DNA of 64,000 bases from Runella zeae DSM 19591 (lineage in GTDB: Bacteria > Bacteroidota > Bacteroidia > Cytophagales > Spirosomataceae): contig NZ_AUIF01000036.1 in assembly GCF_000423565.1 (NCBI RefSeq), forward strand, positions 56,983 through 120,982. Direction: 5' to 3'. Below the pieces are notes generated by a model, which saw only the letters and a program-made list of their open reading frames with translations, did no database searches and was not told where the DNA came from. Positions 25,189-34,194 of the stretch are shown piece by piece (within the stretch, counting starts at the first letter, position 1; every line of letters starts with the position of its first letter). The position numbers and the translations under genes are program-made.

Positions 25189-26475
25189 ATGGTAGAAAAA
25201 CTCATTCATTTTGCCCTGCACAACAAATTGATTGTGATAGTACTGGCGTTGGGCTTGTTCGGTTGGGGCGTGTATTCTGTCCGCACCAACCCGATTGATG
25301 CTATACCAGATTTGTCCGAAAATCAGGTCATTGTTTTCACTGAGTGGATGGGTCGTAGTCCGCAACTCATTGAAGACCAAATCACTTATCCATTGGTTTC
25401 AAACTTACAAGGAATACCCAACATCAAAAATGTACGGGGTACTTCTATGTTCGGTATGAGCTTTGTTTACGTCATTTTTGAGGACAATGTAGATGTCTAT
25501 TGGGCAAGAACACGAGTGATGGAACGACTCAATTATGCCCAACGATTACTTCCACAGGGAGTAACGCCCTCATTAGGCCCCGATGGCACGGGCGTTGGAC
25601 ACATTTTTTGGTATCACCTCGAAGCACCGGGGATGGACTTGGGTGAGCAACGGGCCTTACAGGATTGGTACGTCAAATTTGCCTTGCAAACTGTGAAAGG
25701 AGTAAGTGAAGTAGCTTCATTTGGTGGGTTTGGCAAACAGTATCAAATCAACATTGACCCCTATAAGCTCAATTATTTCAACGTACCGCTGATGGATGTA
25801 TTGAATTCCATTCGTAAGAATAACAATGATGTGGGCGGTCGAAAATTTGAAATGTCAGACATGGCCTACATCGTGCGAGGATTAGGTTACATCAAAAATG
25901 TCAAAGACATTGAAGATATACCCATAGGAAATTATGGCTCCGTTCCTGTGAGGGTACGAGATGTAGCAACCGTTCAAATGGGCGGAGAACTCCGTTTGGG
26001 TATTTTCGATGTAAATGGTGAAGGCGAAGTAGTGGGTGGTATCGTGGTGATGCGTTACGGTGAAAATGCCGATGCAGTTATCAAGGATGTAAAAATCAAA
26101 ATGAAGGAGGTTGAGAAAGGACTTCCACCAAACGTCAAATTTAAGGTTTCCTATGACCGTAGCGAGCTGATTGAAGCGGCAGTAGAGTCAGTAAAAGGGA
26201 CTTTGATGGAAGAAATGATAACCGTTTCGATTGTAGTTCTCCTCTTTTTGCTGCACTGGCGCAGTGCCTTAATCATTCTTATACAGTTGCCTATTTCAGT
26301 GGCTATTGGCTTCATTCTGCTCAATGCCTTTGGTATCTCTTCAAACATCATGTCCTTAACGGGCATTGCCTTGGCTATTGGTGTAGTGGTAGATGACGGC
26401 ATCGTGATGGTTGAAAATGCGTATAGACATCTTTCGGAAGCCCAATTGGATAAAGACAAAAATCAAAGTATATGA
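25189..26475 (+). CDS. CusA/CzcA-type RND pump, N-terminal half
   Basis: A 428-residue protein matching roughly the first 40% of a heavy-metal RND permease. It has the first transmembrane helix (KLIVIVLALGLFGWGVYSV), the porter segment with NPIDAIPDLSENQVIV, and helices 2-4 ending in VVVDDGIVMVENAYRHLSEAQ, which contains the conserved proton-relay Asp. The frame ends in the cytoplasmic loop after helix 4. The next gene starts 4 bases earlier (ATGA) in another frame and continues the same protein. It is either a split pump with translational coupling or a single-base frameshift. Both parts are otherwise well preserved. Confidence 0.85.
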   Translation: MVEKLIHFALHNKLIVIVLALGLFGWGVYSVRTNPIDAIPDLSENQVIVFTEWMGRSPQLIEDQITYPLVSNLQGIPNIKNVRGTSMFGMSFVYVIFEDNVDVYWARTRVMERLNYAQRLLPQGVTPSLGPDGTGVGHIFWYHLEAPGMDLGEQRALQDWYVKFALQTVKGVSEVASFGGFGKQYQINIDPYKLNYFNVPLMDVLNSIRKNNNDVGGRKFEMSDMAYIVRGLGYIKNVKDIEDIPIGNYGSVPVRVRDVATVQMGGELRLGIFDVNGEGEVVGGIVVMRYGENADAVIKDVKIKMKEVEKGLPPNVKFKVSYDRSELIEAAVESVKGTLMEEMITVSIVVLLFLLHWRSALIILIQLPISVAIGFILLNAFGISSNIMSLTGIALAIGVVVDDGIVMVENAYRHLSEAQLDKDKNQSI

Positions 26476-28406
26476 GTTGGTTTAAAAATAAATTTCGGGT
26501 CTCAAAAGACCCGCTTACCCCCGATGAACGATCGGAAATTATCGAAAAATCATCGAAACAGGTAGGACCCGGGGTGTTTTTTTCGACGATTGTGACGATT
26601 GCTTCTTTCTTGCCTGTTTTTTTACTGACGGGTATGGAAGGCAAGCTGTTCTCTCCTTTGGCATGGACTAAAACATTTATCCTGCTCGTTGATGCGTTTT
26701 TGGCAATTACCCTAACTCCTATACTGATTGTTATGCTGCTTCGGGGAAAATTGAAACCCGAAAGCGCCAATCCAATCAACCGATTTCTCGAAAAAATCTA
26801 TACCCCTATTCTAAAATGGTGCTTAAAGTATCGTAAAACCACCATTAGTATTAACCTATTGGCCTTGGTCGTTAGTGTTCCAATGATGCTAAATTTAGGA
26901 ACGGAATTTATGCCTCCACTCGACGAAGGTTCGTTGCTCTTTATGCCCGTTACTCTCCCAGACGTATCTAATTCAGAAGTAAAACGCTTGCTGCAAGTTC
27001 AGGATAAATTGATGAAAGCCGTACCCGAAGTAAGCCACGTCATGGGAAAGGCAGGTCGAGCCAACACCGCTACCGACAATTCACCCATCAGTATGCTGGA
27101 AACGATAGTGTTGCTCAAACCCAAAAGTGAATGGCGGGAAGGAAAAACCAAAGATGACATCATCAACGAACTGAATGCTAAACTGCAAATTCCTGGCGTA
27201 ACCAATGGCTGGACGCAACCCATTATCAATCGCATTAACATGCTTTCGACGGGAATTCGCACCGATGTGGGTTTGAAGGTGTACGGCCAAAGTTTAGATT
27301 CAATCAATCGGGTTTCGCAGATGCTCAAAAAGCAATTGGATGGCATTGACGGAATAAAAGACTTATATGTTGAACCCATTACAGGTGGTAAATACATTGA
27401 TATAATAGTCAAAAAGGAAGAAATCGGGCGTTATGGATTAAGTGTTGATGACGTAAACATGATTGTAGAAAGTGCCTTGGGAGGTATGATTCTGACTACT
27501 ACCGTAGAAGGTCGTCAGCGTTTTACGGTCAATGCTCGATTTGCCCAAGACTTCCGAAACAATATTCAGGCTCTAAAACGAATGCAGGTTCAAACCGCAA
27601 GCTACGGCCCGATTCCTCTGGATGCCGTTGCCGAAGTGAAAATTTCCGAAGGGCCGCCCATGATAAACTCAGAAAATGCCATGCTTCGGGGTACGGTACT
27701 TTTCAACGTCAGAGACCGTGATTTGGGAAGCACTGTTGAGGAAGCGATGAAGAAATTGGAGTCTTCGGTAAAAAAACTACCAAAAGGTTATTTTATTGAA
27801 TGGAGCGGACAGTGGGAAAACCAGATTCGTGCTAATCGTACCCTCAAAATCATTCTGCCCATCGTGCTGGTCATTATCTTCTTCGTGTTGTATTTCACTT
27901 ATAACTCCATGAAAGAGGCACTTATTACCATGATTACCGTACCGTTTGCCCTCATTGGCGGGGTATATATGGTGTATTTCTACGGGGTCAATCTTTCGGT
28001 GGCGGTGGCGGTGGGCTTCATTGCCTTGTTCGGTATGGCTATCGAAACCGCTATGCTTATGACAATTTACCTCAATGAAGCCATGCAAAATTTGGCGGAT
28101 GCCAAAGGTAATTCAAAAGATACCATCACTAACTCAGACATTAGAGAATATGTGATCAGGGGAGCAGCCCAACGACTTCGCCCCAAACTCATGACCGTAT
28201 TCGTTTCTTTGTTTGGTCTGATTCCGATTCTGTGGGCAACGGGCGTAGGTTCAGATGTGATGCTGCCCATTACGATTCCGCTCATTGGCGGTACAATTAC
28301 TTCTACAATTTATGTGCTGTTGGTTACACCTGTGGTATTTGAGATGACCAAAGAATGGGAGCTCAAACGCTACGGAAAAATTGAACTTTATGATGTTAAA
28401 GAGTAA
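26472..28406 (+). CDS. CusA/CzcA-type RND pump, C-terminal part
   Basis: A 644-residue protein that resumes where the previous gene ends. SKDPLTPDERSEIIEKSSKQ and VGPGVFFSTIVTIASFLPVF are the normal continuation after helix 4, followed by GTEFMPPLDEGSLLFMP, the second porter region and helices 8-12. The joined length with the first half (about 1070 residues) is typical of intact CusA proteins. With CusC and the two CusB-like adaptors downstream it forms a tripartite Cu/Ag efflux pump across both membranes. The N-terminus MSWFKNKFRV lies inside the cytoplasmic loop, where a chain break might be tolerated. Confidence 0.85.
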   Translation: MSWFKNKFRVSKDPLTPDERSEIIEKSSKQVGPGVFFSTIVTIASFLPVFLLTGMEGKLFSPLAWTKTFILLVDAFLAITLTPILIVMLLRGKLKPESANPINRFLEKIYTPILKWCLKYRKTTISINLLALVVSVPMMLNLGTEFMPPLDEGSLLFMPVTLPDVSNSEVKRLLQVQDKLMKAVPEVSHVMGKAGRANTATDNSPISMLETIVLLKPKSEWREGKTKDDIINELNAKLQIPGVTNGWTQPIINRINMLSTGIRTDVGLKVYGQSLDSINRVSQMLKKQLDGIDGIKDLYVEPITGGKYIDIIVKKEEIGRYGLSVDDVNMIVESALGGMILTTTVEGRQRFTVNARFAQDFRNNIQALKRMQVQTASYGPIPLDAVAEVKISEGPPMINSENAMLRGTVLFNVRDRDLGSTVEEAMKKLESSVKKLPKGYFIEWSGQWENQIRANRTLKIILPIVLVIIFFVLYFTYNSMKEALITMITVPFALIGGVYMVYFYGVNLSVAVAVGFIALFGMAIETAMLMTIYLNEAMQNLADAKGNSKDTITNSDIREYVIRGAAQRLRPKLMTVFVSLFGLIPILWATGVGSDVMLPITIPLIGGTITSTIYVLLVTPVVFEMTKEWELKRYGKIELYDVKE

Positions 28407-29670
28407 AAAGCCATGGTTAGCAGTAGGGCTATTGCTCTATGCTATTGTTTGCGAAGCGCAACAAAAACTGAATTTGAGCGGGATACTCAATCGAATTGAG
28501 GAAACCCACCCCGATTTGAAAATGATGGATGCCAAAGTCAAAGAACTGGATGCGTATGCCGAAGGTGCTCGAAACTGGGAGGCCCCCAAATTTGGTGCGG
28601 GATTCTTTATGACCCCGTACAACTATATGATGTGGAGTCGGGCGGGTGCATTATACCACGAAGGCATGAATCAGGGCATGGGTTCTTTTATGATTCAGGG
28701 CGAACAGATGATTCCCAATCGAAAAATGCTGGATGCCGAAGAACGCTATATGAAATCTATGTCGGGCATGGAAGTCGCTCAAAAAGGCGTAATGCGAAAT
28801 ATGCTTTTTGCCGAAGCTAAAATGGCCTATTACCGTTGGTTAGTGTTAGAAAAGAAGAAAAATGTATTGAAAGAAAGCCAAAACCTACTCAAATATATGA
28901 TTGAGTCGGCGGAGGTTCGCTACAAATACAATCAGGAGAAACTGAGCAGCATTTACAAAGCCAAAGCTGCCCTCTTGGATTTAGACCGTATGAACCTAAT
29001 GTTTGACGGCGACATTCGTCAGCAAAAAGTAATGCTCAATACGCTCATGCTGCAAGATCGAGCCACTGATTTTCAGATTGATACACTTTCGTTAACCTAT
29101 CTATACCCAAACACTCCGTTAAATTTGGATACCAATGCCGTAGTAAACCGCAGTGATTTGAAGGTGATTGATCAAAACCTGACCATTTCCCGCTACAAAC
29201 AGGAGGTGGAGTTTCAGAAACTCAAACCGATGTTTGGCGTACAGTATGGCCACATGTTCGCTTTTGGCAACCAATGGCAGTTTACGCTTATGGGGATGGT
29301 CACGATTCCTTTTGCCAAGTGGTCCAGCCGACAAATTAAAGCCAATCTCAAAGGGCTTGATTATCAACGACAAGCCTACAATAAACAGCGAGAGGGTTTG
29401 ACTAATCAGATTTTGGGGAATTTAGCTGACCGTCAGGTAATGATGCAGTCGTACCAAGCCCAAATCAAACAGTATGAAAACGAGCAGTTCCCTGCCCTTC
29501 GGAAACGTTATCAAAGCACCTTACTGGCTTATGAGCAGAACACCGACGAATTGTTCATGGTACTTGATGCGTGGATGGAACTCAAAATGGCCCGCATGAA
29601 CCAGTTAGATTTATTACAGCAACTACTGCAAGCACAGATAGAATATGAAAAAGAATTGGAAAAAAGATAA
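28390..29670 (+). CDS. TolC-family outer membrane factor (CusC-type)
   Basis: The protein has 426 residues from the ATG at 28390, overlapping the pump gene's 3' end by 17 bases. A signal peptide (ends CEAQQ) is followed by the alternating coiled-coil helices of outer membrane efflux channels (HPDLKMMDAKVKELDAYAEG, the second repeat QALRK-like). It provides the exit duct for the Cus pump. It is Met-rich around residues 55-130 (MMWSRAGALYHEGMNQGMG), which may help copper transfer. The gene order pump-channel-adaptor is conserved in Bacteroidota copper loci. It overlaps the next gene by 26 bases. Confidence 0.87.
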   Translation: MMLKSKKPWLAVGLLLYAIVCEAQQKLNLSGILNRIEETHPDLKMMDAKVKELDAYAEGARNWEAPKFGAGFFMTPYNYMMWSRAGALYHEGMNQGMGSFMIQGEQMIPNRKMLDAEERYMKSMSGMEVAQKGVMRNMLFAEAKMAYYRWLVLEKKKNVLKESQNLLKYMIESAEVRYKYNQEKLSSIYKAKAALLDLDRMNLMFDGDIRQQKVMLNTLMLQDRATDFQIDTLSLTYLYPNTPLNLDTNAVVNRSDLKVIDQNLTISRYKQEVEFQKLKPMFGVQYGHMFAFGNQWQFTLMGMVTIPFAKWSSRQIKANLKGLDYQRQAYNKQREGLTNQILGNLADRQVMMQSYQAQIKQYENEQFPALRKRYQSTLLAYEQNTDELFMVLDAWMELKMARMNQLDLLQQLLQAQIEYEKELEKR

Positions 29671-31258
29671 CCGCCTCGTTTGGCTGATTTTTGTCTTATT
29701 CCTTGGTTTATCGGGTTGCCAGTATGTCAACCAGTATTTCCAAAAAGGAGAAGACAAACCGAAAGACGCTTATGCCTGCACCATGAAGTGCGAAGGCTCC
29801 AAAACCTACGACAAGCCAGGTTCTTGTCCCGTTTGCGGCATGGATTTAGTAAAAGTTACTAACCACCAAACCCACGGCGATACAGCAACGGTCATGATGG
29901 GGCAAATGAAAAAAGCGGGCAAACAATATTACTGTACCATGAAATGTGAGGGCGAGAAAACCTACGACAAACCCGGTTCCTGTCCCGTGTGCGGTATGGA
30001 TTTAGTCGAAAAAAAAGAAGCTGTCTCGGCTGAAAAAGCTGTTTATACTTGCCCTATGCACCCCCAAATTCAGAAAGACCAAGCGGGCTCTTGCCCGATT
30101 TGTGGGATGGACTTAGTAAAAAAAGGAGGTGTTGTCGAGGGAGCAGCCCTTTCGCCCAATGATAGTTTAGCGATTCTGGTGAAGCCCACTTATGAGTATG
30201 TATTGAGTGGCGTAAAAACCACCCAACCTGAGCAACGCTCCCAAAAACTGGTGGTCAATGCCTTCGGTTTTTTGAGTTATGATGCACGGGCTTTAAACAG
30301 CATTGCCGCTCGCTTTGGCGGTCGAATAGAGCGACTGTACGTGCGGTATCCGTTCCAAGTGGTGAACAAGGGACAGAAAATCATGGACATTTACAGTCCC
30401 GAAATTGTAACAGCCCAACAAAACCTGATTTTTCTTTTACAAAACGATGCTGATAATCAGACCTTAATAGAAAGTGCCAGACAACGATTATCGCTGTTGG
30501 GCCTGACTTCTGACCAAATTAGGGGTGTTGAACAAAGCAAAAAGCCAACAATGCAATTGAGCATTTACAGCCCGTATAGTGGTGTGATTGTCGAACGTGG
30601 TATTGGAGGGTCTGCCCCAATGCCTTCACCTTCGGGTGGAAGCGGCAGCATGGGCAGCGGGATGGGCAGTTCCAAAATCGGTTCGTCAATTGCGCCGCCA
30701 CCTGCCGCTCAAAACGGTGAATTAACCCTCAAAGAAGGCATGTATGTGCAAAAAGGACAACGTTTATTCGATGTACAAAGCACGGGTACGGTCTGGGCAA
30801 TGCTCGAATTTTACCCAACTGATATACCCAAAGTAAAAGTAGGACAGTCGGTGATGATTATGTTGGAAAACAACGAAGAAAACCAACTTTTCGGCAAAAT
30901 AAACTACCTCGAACCCATGATTTCGGCCAACAATCGCAATCCACAGGCAAGGGTATATCTGAGCAATCCAAACGGAAAACTAAAAATCGGTTCATTGGTC
31001 AAAGCCTCTATCAATGCGGGCAATCAGGAAGCGTTATGGGTGCCGACGACCGCCTTACTTGATATGGGCAGAACCAAAACCGCATTTGTGCAGGAAAAGG
31101 GGGTGTTCCGCTCCCGTACGGTCAAAACAGGTCTACAACAAGGGGACTGGATTCAGATACTATCTGGCCTTTCGAGCCAAGAAACGATTGCTGAAAACGC
31201 ACAATTCCTCATGGACAGCGAAAGTTTTGTAAAATCTAACGAACTCTCAATGCGATGA
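29645..31258 (+). CDS. CusB-type RND adaptor with three N-terminal heavy-metal-binding domains
   Basis: A 537-residue lipoprotein (lipobox LSGC, Cys25). Three copies of the HMBD motif precede the adaptor: residues about 43-69 (ACTMKCEGSKTYDKPGSCPV), 95-121 and 133-158 (YTCPMHPQIQ...CPICGMDL). Each ends in C-P-x-C-G-M-D-L. The first two are close copies of each other and look like a recent internal duplication; the third is the usual CPMHP form. Barrel-sandwich and beta-barrel segments follow, with a Gly/Ser/Met-rich insert near residues 325-350. The adaptor delivers Cu(I) to the pump and links it to the channel. Confidence 0.88.
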   Translation: MKKNWKKDNRLVWLIFVLFLGLSGCQYVNQYFQKGEDKPKDAYACTMKCEGSKTYDKPGSCPVCGMDLVKVTNHQTHGDTATVMMGQMKKAGKQYYCTMKCEGEKTYDKPGSCPVCGMDLVEKKEAVSAEKAVYTCPMHPQIQKDQAGSCPICGMDLVKKGGVVEGAALSPNDSLAILVKPTYEYVLSGVKTTQPEQRSQKLVVNAFGFLSYDARALNSIAARFGGRIERLYVRYPFQVVNKGQKIMDIYSPEIVTAQQNLIFLLQNDADNQTLIESARQRLSLLGLTSDQIRGVEQSKKPTMQLSIYSPYSGVIVERGIGGSAPMPSPSGGSGSMGSGMGSSKIGSSIAPPPAAQNGELTLKEGMYVQKGQRLFDVQSTGTVWAMLEFYPTDIPKVKVGQSVMIMLENNEENQLFGKINYLEPMISANNRNPQARVYLSNPNGKLKIGSLVKASINAGNQEALWVPTTALLDMGRTKTAFVQEKGVFRSRTVKTGLQQGDWIQILSGLSSQETIAENAQFLMDSESFVKSNELSMR

Positions 31259-32463
31259 AAAGACGAGCATTTATCAATACCGCAGGTTTAATGGGGCTAA
31301 CGGTACTTTGGGAATCTTGCAAGCCAAAAAGCACTGAAAAAGTAGCCGATAATGTATTTTATACTTGCTCAATGGATCCGCAGGTGATGGAAAAAAAGCC
31401 TGGTACTTGTCCGATTTGCAAGATGGCTTTGACCAAAATTGTCATTGACCCCAATATGAAAAATCAGGGGTTAAAACTGAGTGACCAACAAAAACAACTG
31501 GCAAACGTACAGGTAGAAACAGTAGCCCTGCGGCCACTCGGTGAAGAAATTACGCTGGCGGCCATGCTCACCGAAAACAAAGACAAACTATCAACTGTCA
31601 CGGCTCGGATACCTGGGCGCATTGAAAGGCTGTTGGTACGCAATGTAGGTGAGTTTGTGCGAGTAGGGCAACCCATTTATGAAATATATAGCGAAGAACT
31701 CTCGGCTTCGCAACGGGATTTCTTGATTGCTTCGCAGAAACAAAAAGTGTTAAAAGACATAGACATCAATTTTAAACAGTTGGTTGAAGCCGCTAAGAAT
31801 AAATTGTTGCTTTGGGGCATGAGCGATGCCCAAATTGCTGAATTGGAGAAGTCAGAACAACCCAACAATAAGCTGACCGTGAACAGTAAATATGCAGGAG
31901 TGGTGAGTGAAGTTCTTGCCGAAGAGGGTTCATACCTCAGCGAAGGCAGTACTGTATTGAAACTCTCTGACCTCAGTACACTTTGGGCAGAGGCACAATT
32001 ATACGTCACCGAATTGCCATTCCTGAATCAAACAAAGGAGGCCCTTGTAGAGATTCCATACTATGCTGACCGCATCATCAAGGGGCAGGTTAATTTTGTC
32101 AATCCTGAACTGCAATCTTCAAGTAAAATCGTCACAATTCGAGTGGACATTCCTAACGGTAAACGGGACTACCAGCCAGGAATGCAAGCTTACATTACTC
32201 TCAAAGGCAAGGTGAAAAATACCGTAGCTGTACCCACTAACGCCCTTATTCAGGATACCAATGGCGTTACGGTCTGGTTAGAAAACACGGACGGCGCATT
32301 TGAAAGCCGCATGGTAAGCGTAGGCATGACCAACAAAGATTATACTGAAATCACCGAAGGCTTGCGAGCAGGTGAAAAGGTAGTAGTATCAGGAGCATAT
32401 TTACTCAACAGCGAATATATTTTCAAAAAAGGTAGTAATCCGATGGAGGGGCATCAAATGTAA
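31255..32463 (+). CDS. CusB-type RND adaptor with one heavy-metal-binding domain
   Basis: A 402-residue periplasmic protein with an N-terminus RRAFINTAGLMGLTVLWESC, possibly a lipoprotein or Tat substrate. One HMBD lies at residues about 36-60 (YTCSMDPQVMEKKPGTCPIC), with CKM in place of the usual CGM. The adaptor body follows (RIPGRIERLLVRNVGEFVRV, then beta-barrel and VSGAYLLNSE). It overlaps the previous gene by 4 bases (ATGA). Two adaptors for one pump are common in this group of loci; they might form a heteromeric ring or act in different conditions. Confidence 0.87.
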   Translation: MKRRAFINTAGLMGLTVLWESCKPKSTEKVADNVFYTCSMDPQVMEKKPGTCPICKMALTKIVIDPNMKNQGLKLSDQQKQLANVQVETVALRPLGEEITLAAMLTENKDKLSTVTARIPGRIERLLVRNVGEFVRVGQPIYEIYSEELSASQRDFLIASQKQKVLKDIDINFKQLVEAAKNKLLLWGMSDAQIAELEKSEQPNNKLTVNSKYAGVVSEVLAEEGSYLSEGSTVLKLSDLSTLWAEAQLYVTELPFLNQTKEALVEIPYYADRIIKGQVNFVNPELQSSSKIVTIRVDIPNGKRDYQPGMQAYITLKGKVKNTVAVPTNALIQDTNGVTVWLENTDGAFESRMVSVGMTNKDYTEITEGLRAGEKVVVSGAYLLNSEYIFKKGSNPMEGHQM

Positions 32464-32467
32464 GGCC

Positions 32468-32587
32468 ATGAAAGAATGTTGTAAAACAGGAAATGAGCCA
32501 CCCCCTCAACAATGGAAAAAGTATCTCAAATGGATGATAATTATCATTTTAGGGGGGCTGGTTCTATTCGTAACTTTCCAGAAGTGA
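32468..32587 (+). CDS. 39-residue single-span membrane protein
   Basis: A short frame that starts 4 bases after the adaptor stop. It encodes MKECCKTGN, then a Pro/Gln-rich linker, then one transmembrane helix (WMIIIILGGLVLFVTF), ending FQK. The Cys pair at the N-terminus would face the cytoplasm and could bind a metal. Its size, position and frame make a real gene likely, although it is too small for routine annotation. Small membrane proteins with a Cys pair occur beside Cus-type pumps in related bacteria. A role as an accessory subunit of the Cus complex is inference. Confidence 0.6.
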   Translation: MKECCKTGNEPPPQQWKKYLKWMIIIILGGLVLFVTFQK

Positions 32588-32628
32588 ACCAGTTTTAAAA
32601 TTTTAATTAACAATCAATTTCAATCAAA

Positions 32629-33096
32629 ATGAAAACAAACCAATTATTCCGAATCGGGGCTTTTATCGCTCTATTATCTATTGTATCAACGTTTGCCTTT
32701 GCCCAAGCCAACTACAAACAACCCATGAGTATTGGCAAAGACGGCAAAATTACAGACAGCAAAGGCACAAGTGTGGGGCTGGTAACCAAGGACCAAATCA
32801 TCAAAGACCACGAGGGACATAAAATTGCCTTTGTGGATGGAGAGGGTAACTTGATAGATGCCAAGACCAATAAAAAAATGGGCAGAATGGGCAAAGACGG
32901 CAAAACATACTACAACGCACAAGGCCAGTTACTATTCACAATAAAAGACAATCCCGACGAAACGTGTGACATTGTAGATGCCAAGGGAAAAGTAATTGGA
33001 AACGTCCACGATAGTATGAAAGGCTCTGCCTGTGCTCTCCACTGTTTTCAAAACGGTATGGGTAAGAAAGCCGATGGCAGCCACATGAAACACTAA
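32629..33096 (+). CDS. secreted protein with internal repeats, unknown function
   Basis: A 155-residue protein with a signal peptide ending at FAQANYK. The mature part contains short repeating units built around G-K-D-G-K and D-x-K-G-x-x-x-G (IGKDGKITDSKGTSVGLVTK, later MGKDGKTYYNAQGQ and DAKGKVIGNV), which suggests a small beta-repeat fold. It ends in a Cys/His-rich tail (CALHCFQNGMGKKADGSHMK), with a further Cys in DETCDIV. The tail could bind copper. It is the last gene of the Cus operon before a hairpin at 33123. I do not recognise a named family. Confidence 0.65.
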   Translation: MKTNQLFRIGAFIALLSIVSTFAFAQANYKQPMSIGKDGKITDSKGTSVGLVTKDQIIKDHEGHKIAFVDGEGNLIDAKTNKKMGRMGKDGKTYYNAQGQLLFTIKDNPDETCDIVDAKGKVIGNVHDSMKGSACALHCFQNGMGKKADGSHMKH

Positions 33097-33122
33097 TTTT
33101 TGTATTCAACTGATTTCAACCC

Positions 33123-33157
33123 ACCATCCTAAAATACACTTCTTATTTTAGGATGGT
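33123..33157. terminator. 14-bp hairpin after the Cus operon
   Basis: ACCATCCTAAAATA at 33123-33136 pairs perfectly with TATTTTAGGATGGT at 33144-33157 around a 7-base loop. There is no T-tract on the + strand, so it may act as a transcript-stabilising or partial terminator hairpin. It lies between the repeat protein and the first DUF3347 gene. Confidence 0.6.
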
Positions 33158-33172
33158 ATAAAACCTACAAAA

Positions 33173-33739
33173 ATGAAAACCCTAATCGCAATCTCCTTAA
33201 TCAGTGTGGCTTTATTATCATCTTGCAACAACCAAACGAAAGAACAAAAAGACGTTGCTAATGAAACTATTGCGGCAACCACACCCGAAACCACAACAGA
33301 CAAAAAAGCATCCGTACAAAAATTCGTTGCAGGCTATTTAGATTTAAAAAATGCGCTGGCAAACGACAATGCGATTGATGCTGAATCAGCGGCAAATGCA
33401 ATGATAGCCACGATCAGCGGTTTAGATGAATCGGGGTTTACGGCTAATCAAAAGAAAGTATATGATGCCGTAAAAGAAGATGCCAGAGAGAACGTCGAAC
33501 ACATTGCCGAAAATGCCAAAGATATAGACCACCAACGAGAACATTTTGAGATGTTGAGTGGGGATATATACGATTTGGTGAAGGTGTTCGGAAGCGAAAA
33601 GCCACTGTACAAGGATTTTTGCCCCATGTACAATAACAAAAACGGGGCGTTTTGGTTGAGCGAAACCAAAGAAATCAAAAACCCTTATATGGGCAAAGAA
33701 ATGTCGTCTTGTGGGAAAGTGCAAGAAGAAATAAAGTAG
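33173..33739 (+). CDS. DUF3347-domain lipoprotein
   Basis: A 188-residue lipoprotein (LLSSCNNQ). The DUF3347 domain covers residues about 45-185 and includes AGYLDLKNALANDNAIDAES, DFCPMYNNKNGAFWLSETKE and the C-terminal NPYMGKEMSSCGKV. The CPM and CGK motifs are likely metal ligands. DUF3347 proteins are found in Bacteroidota copper loci and are thought to act as periplasmic copper chaperones or as soluble relatives of an adaptor domain. A paralog is at 37833. The heme-binding protein follows after 8 bases. Confidence 0.83.
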   Translation: MKTLIAISLISVALLSSCNNQTKEQKDVANETIAATTPETTTDKKASVQKFVAGYLDLKNALANDNAIDAESAANAMIATISGLDESGFTANQKKVYDAVKEDARENVEHIAENAKDIDHQREHFEMLSGDIYDLVKVFGSEKPLYKDFCPMYNNKNGAFWLSETKEIKNPYMGKEMSSCGKVQEEIK

Positions 33740-33747
33740 CCACATAC

Positions 33748-34194
33748 GTGAAGACTTCTAAGAAAATAGTGATAGGGCTATTTATCATTTTGGTAGGAAT
33801 ACAGTTCATACGACCTGACTCCAACAATGATAATCGTGTCATGGTTACCGATTTCGTTAAAACCTATGAAGTGCCAGCTCAAATAAGTAGTATTCTTAGA
33901 AGGACTTGCTATGATTGCCACAGCAACAACACCGAATATCCGTGGTATGCATCCATCCAGCCAATGGGTTGGCTACTAAATAAGCACATCAAAGAGGGCA
34001 AAAAGAAATTGAATTTCAGTGAGTTTGGGACTTACTCTGAAAGAAAACAAGTCAGTAAGTTGAAGTCAATGAAGAACCAAATAGAGCAAAACAAAATGCC
34101 TCTGCCATCTTATAGTATGGTTCATAAAAAAGCCCTACTTACCTCGGAAGAAAAAAATCTAATCATCACTTATATAAACAACTTGACCCAATGA
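33748..34194 (+). CDS. heme-binding-domain c-type cytochrome, membrane anchored
   Basis: The protein has 148 residues from the GTG at 33748, just after the DUF3347 stop; an in-frame start at 33652 would sit inside that gene. An N-terminal membrane anchor (KIVIGLFIILVGIQFI) is followed by a haem_bd domain with CYDCH (CXXCH), N-T-E-Y-PWYASIQP and LNFSEFG. It should carry covalent heme in the periplasm. Its presence in a metal locus suggests a role in reducing or sensing metal at the membrane, but that is inference. It overlaps the DUF2911 gene by 4 bases. Confidence 0.8.
   Translation: MKTSKKIVIGLFIILVGIQFIRPDSNNDNRVMVTDFVKTYEVPAQISSILRRTCYDCHSNNTEYPWYASIQPMGWLLNKHIKEGKKKLNFSEFGTYSERKQVSKLKSMKNQIEQNKMPLPSYSMVHKKALLTSEEKNLIITYINNLTQ

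Noticed and set aside
29777..30122. The three metal-domain repeats considered as a CRISPR-like or phase-variable array
   Set aside because: Only three diverged protein-coding copies, with no spacers and no short identical units.
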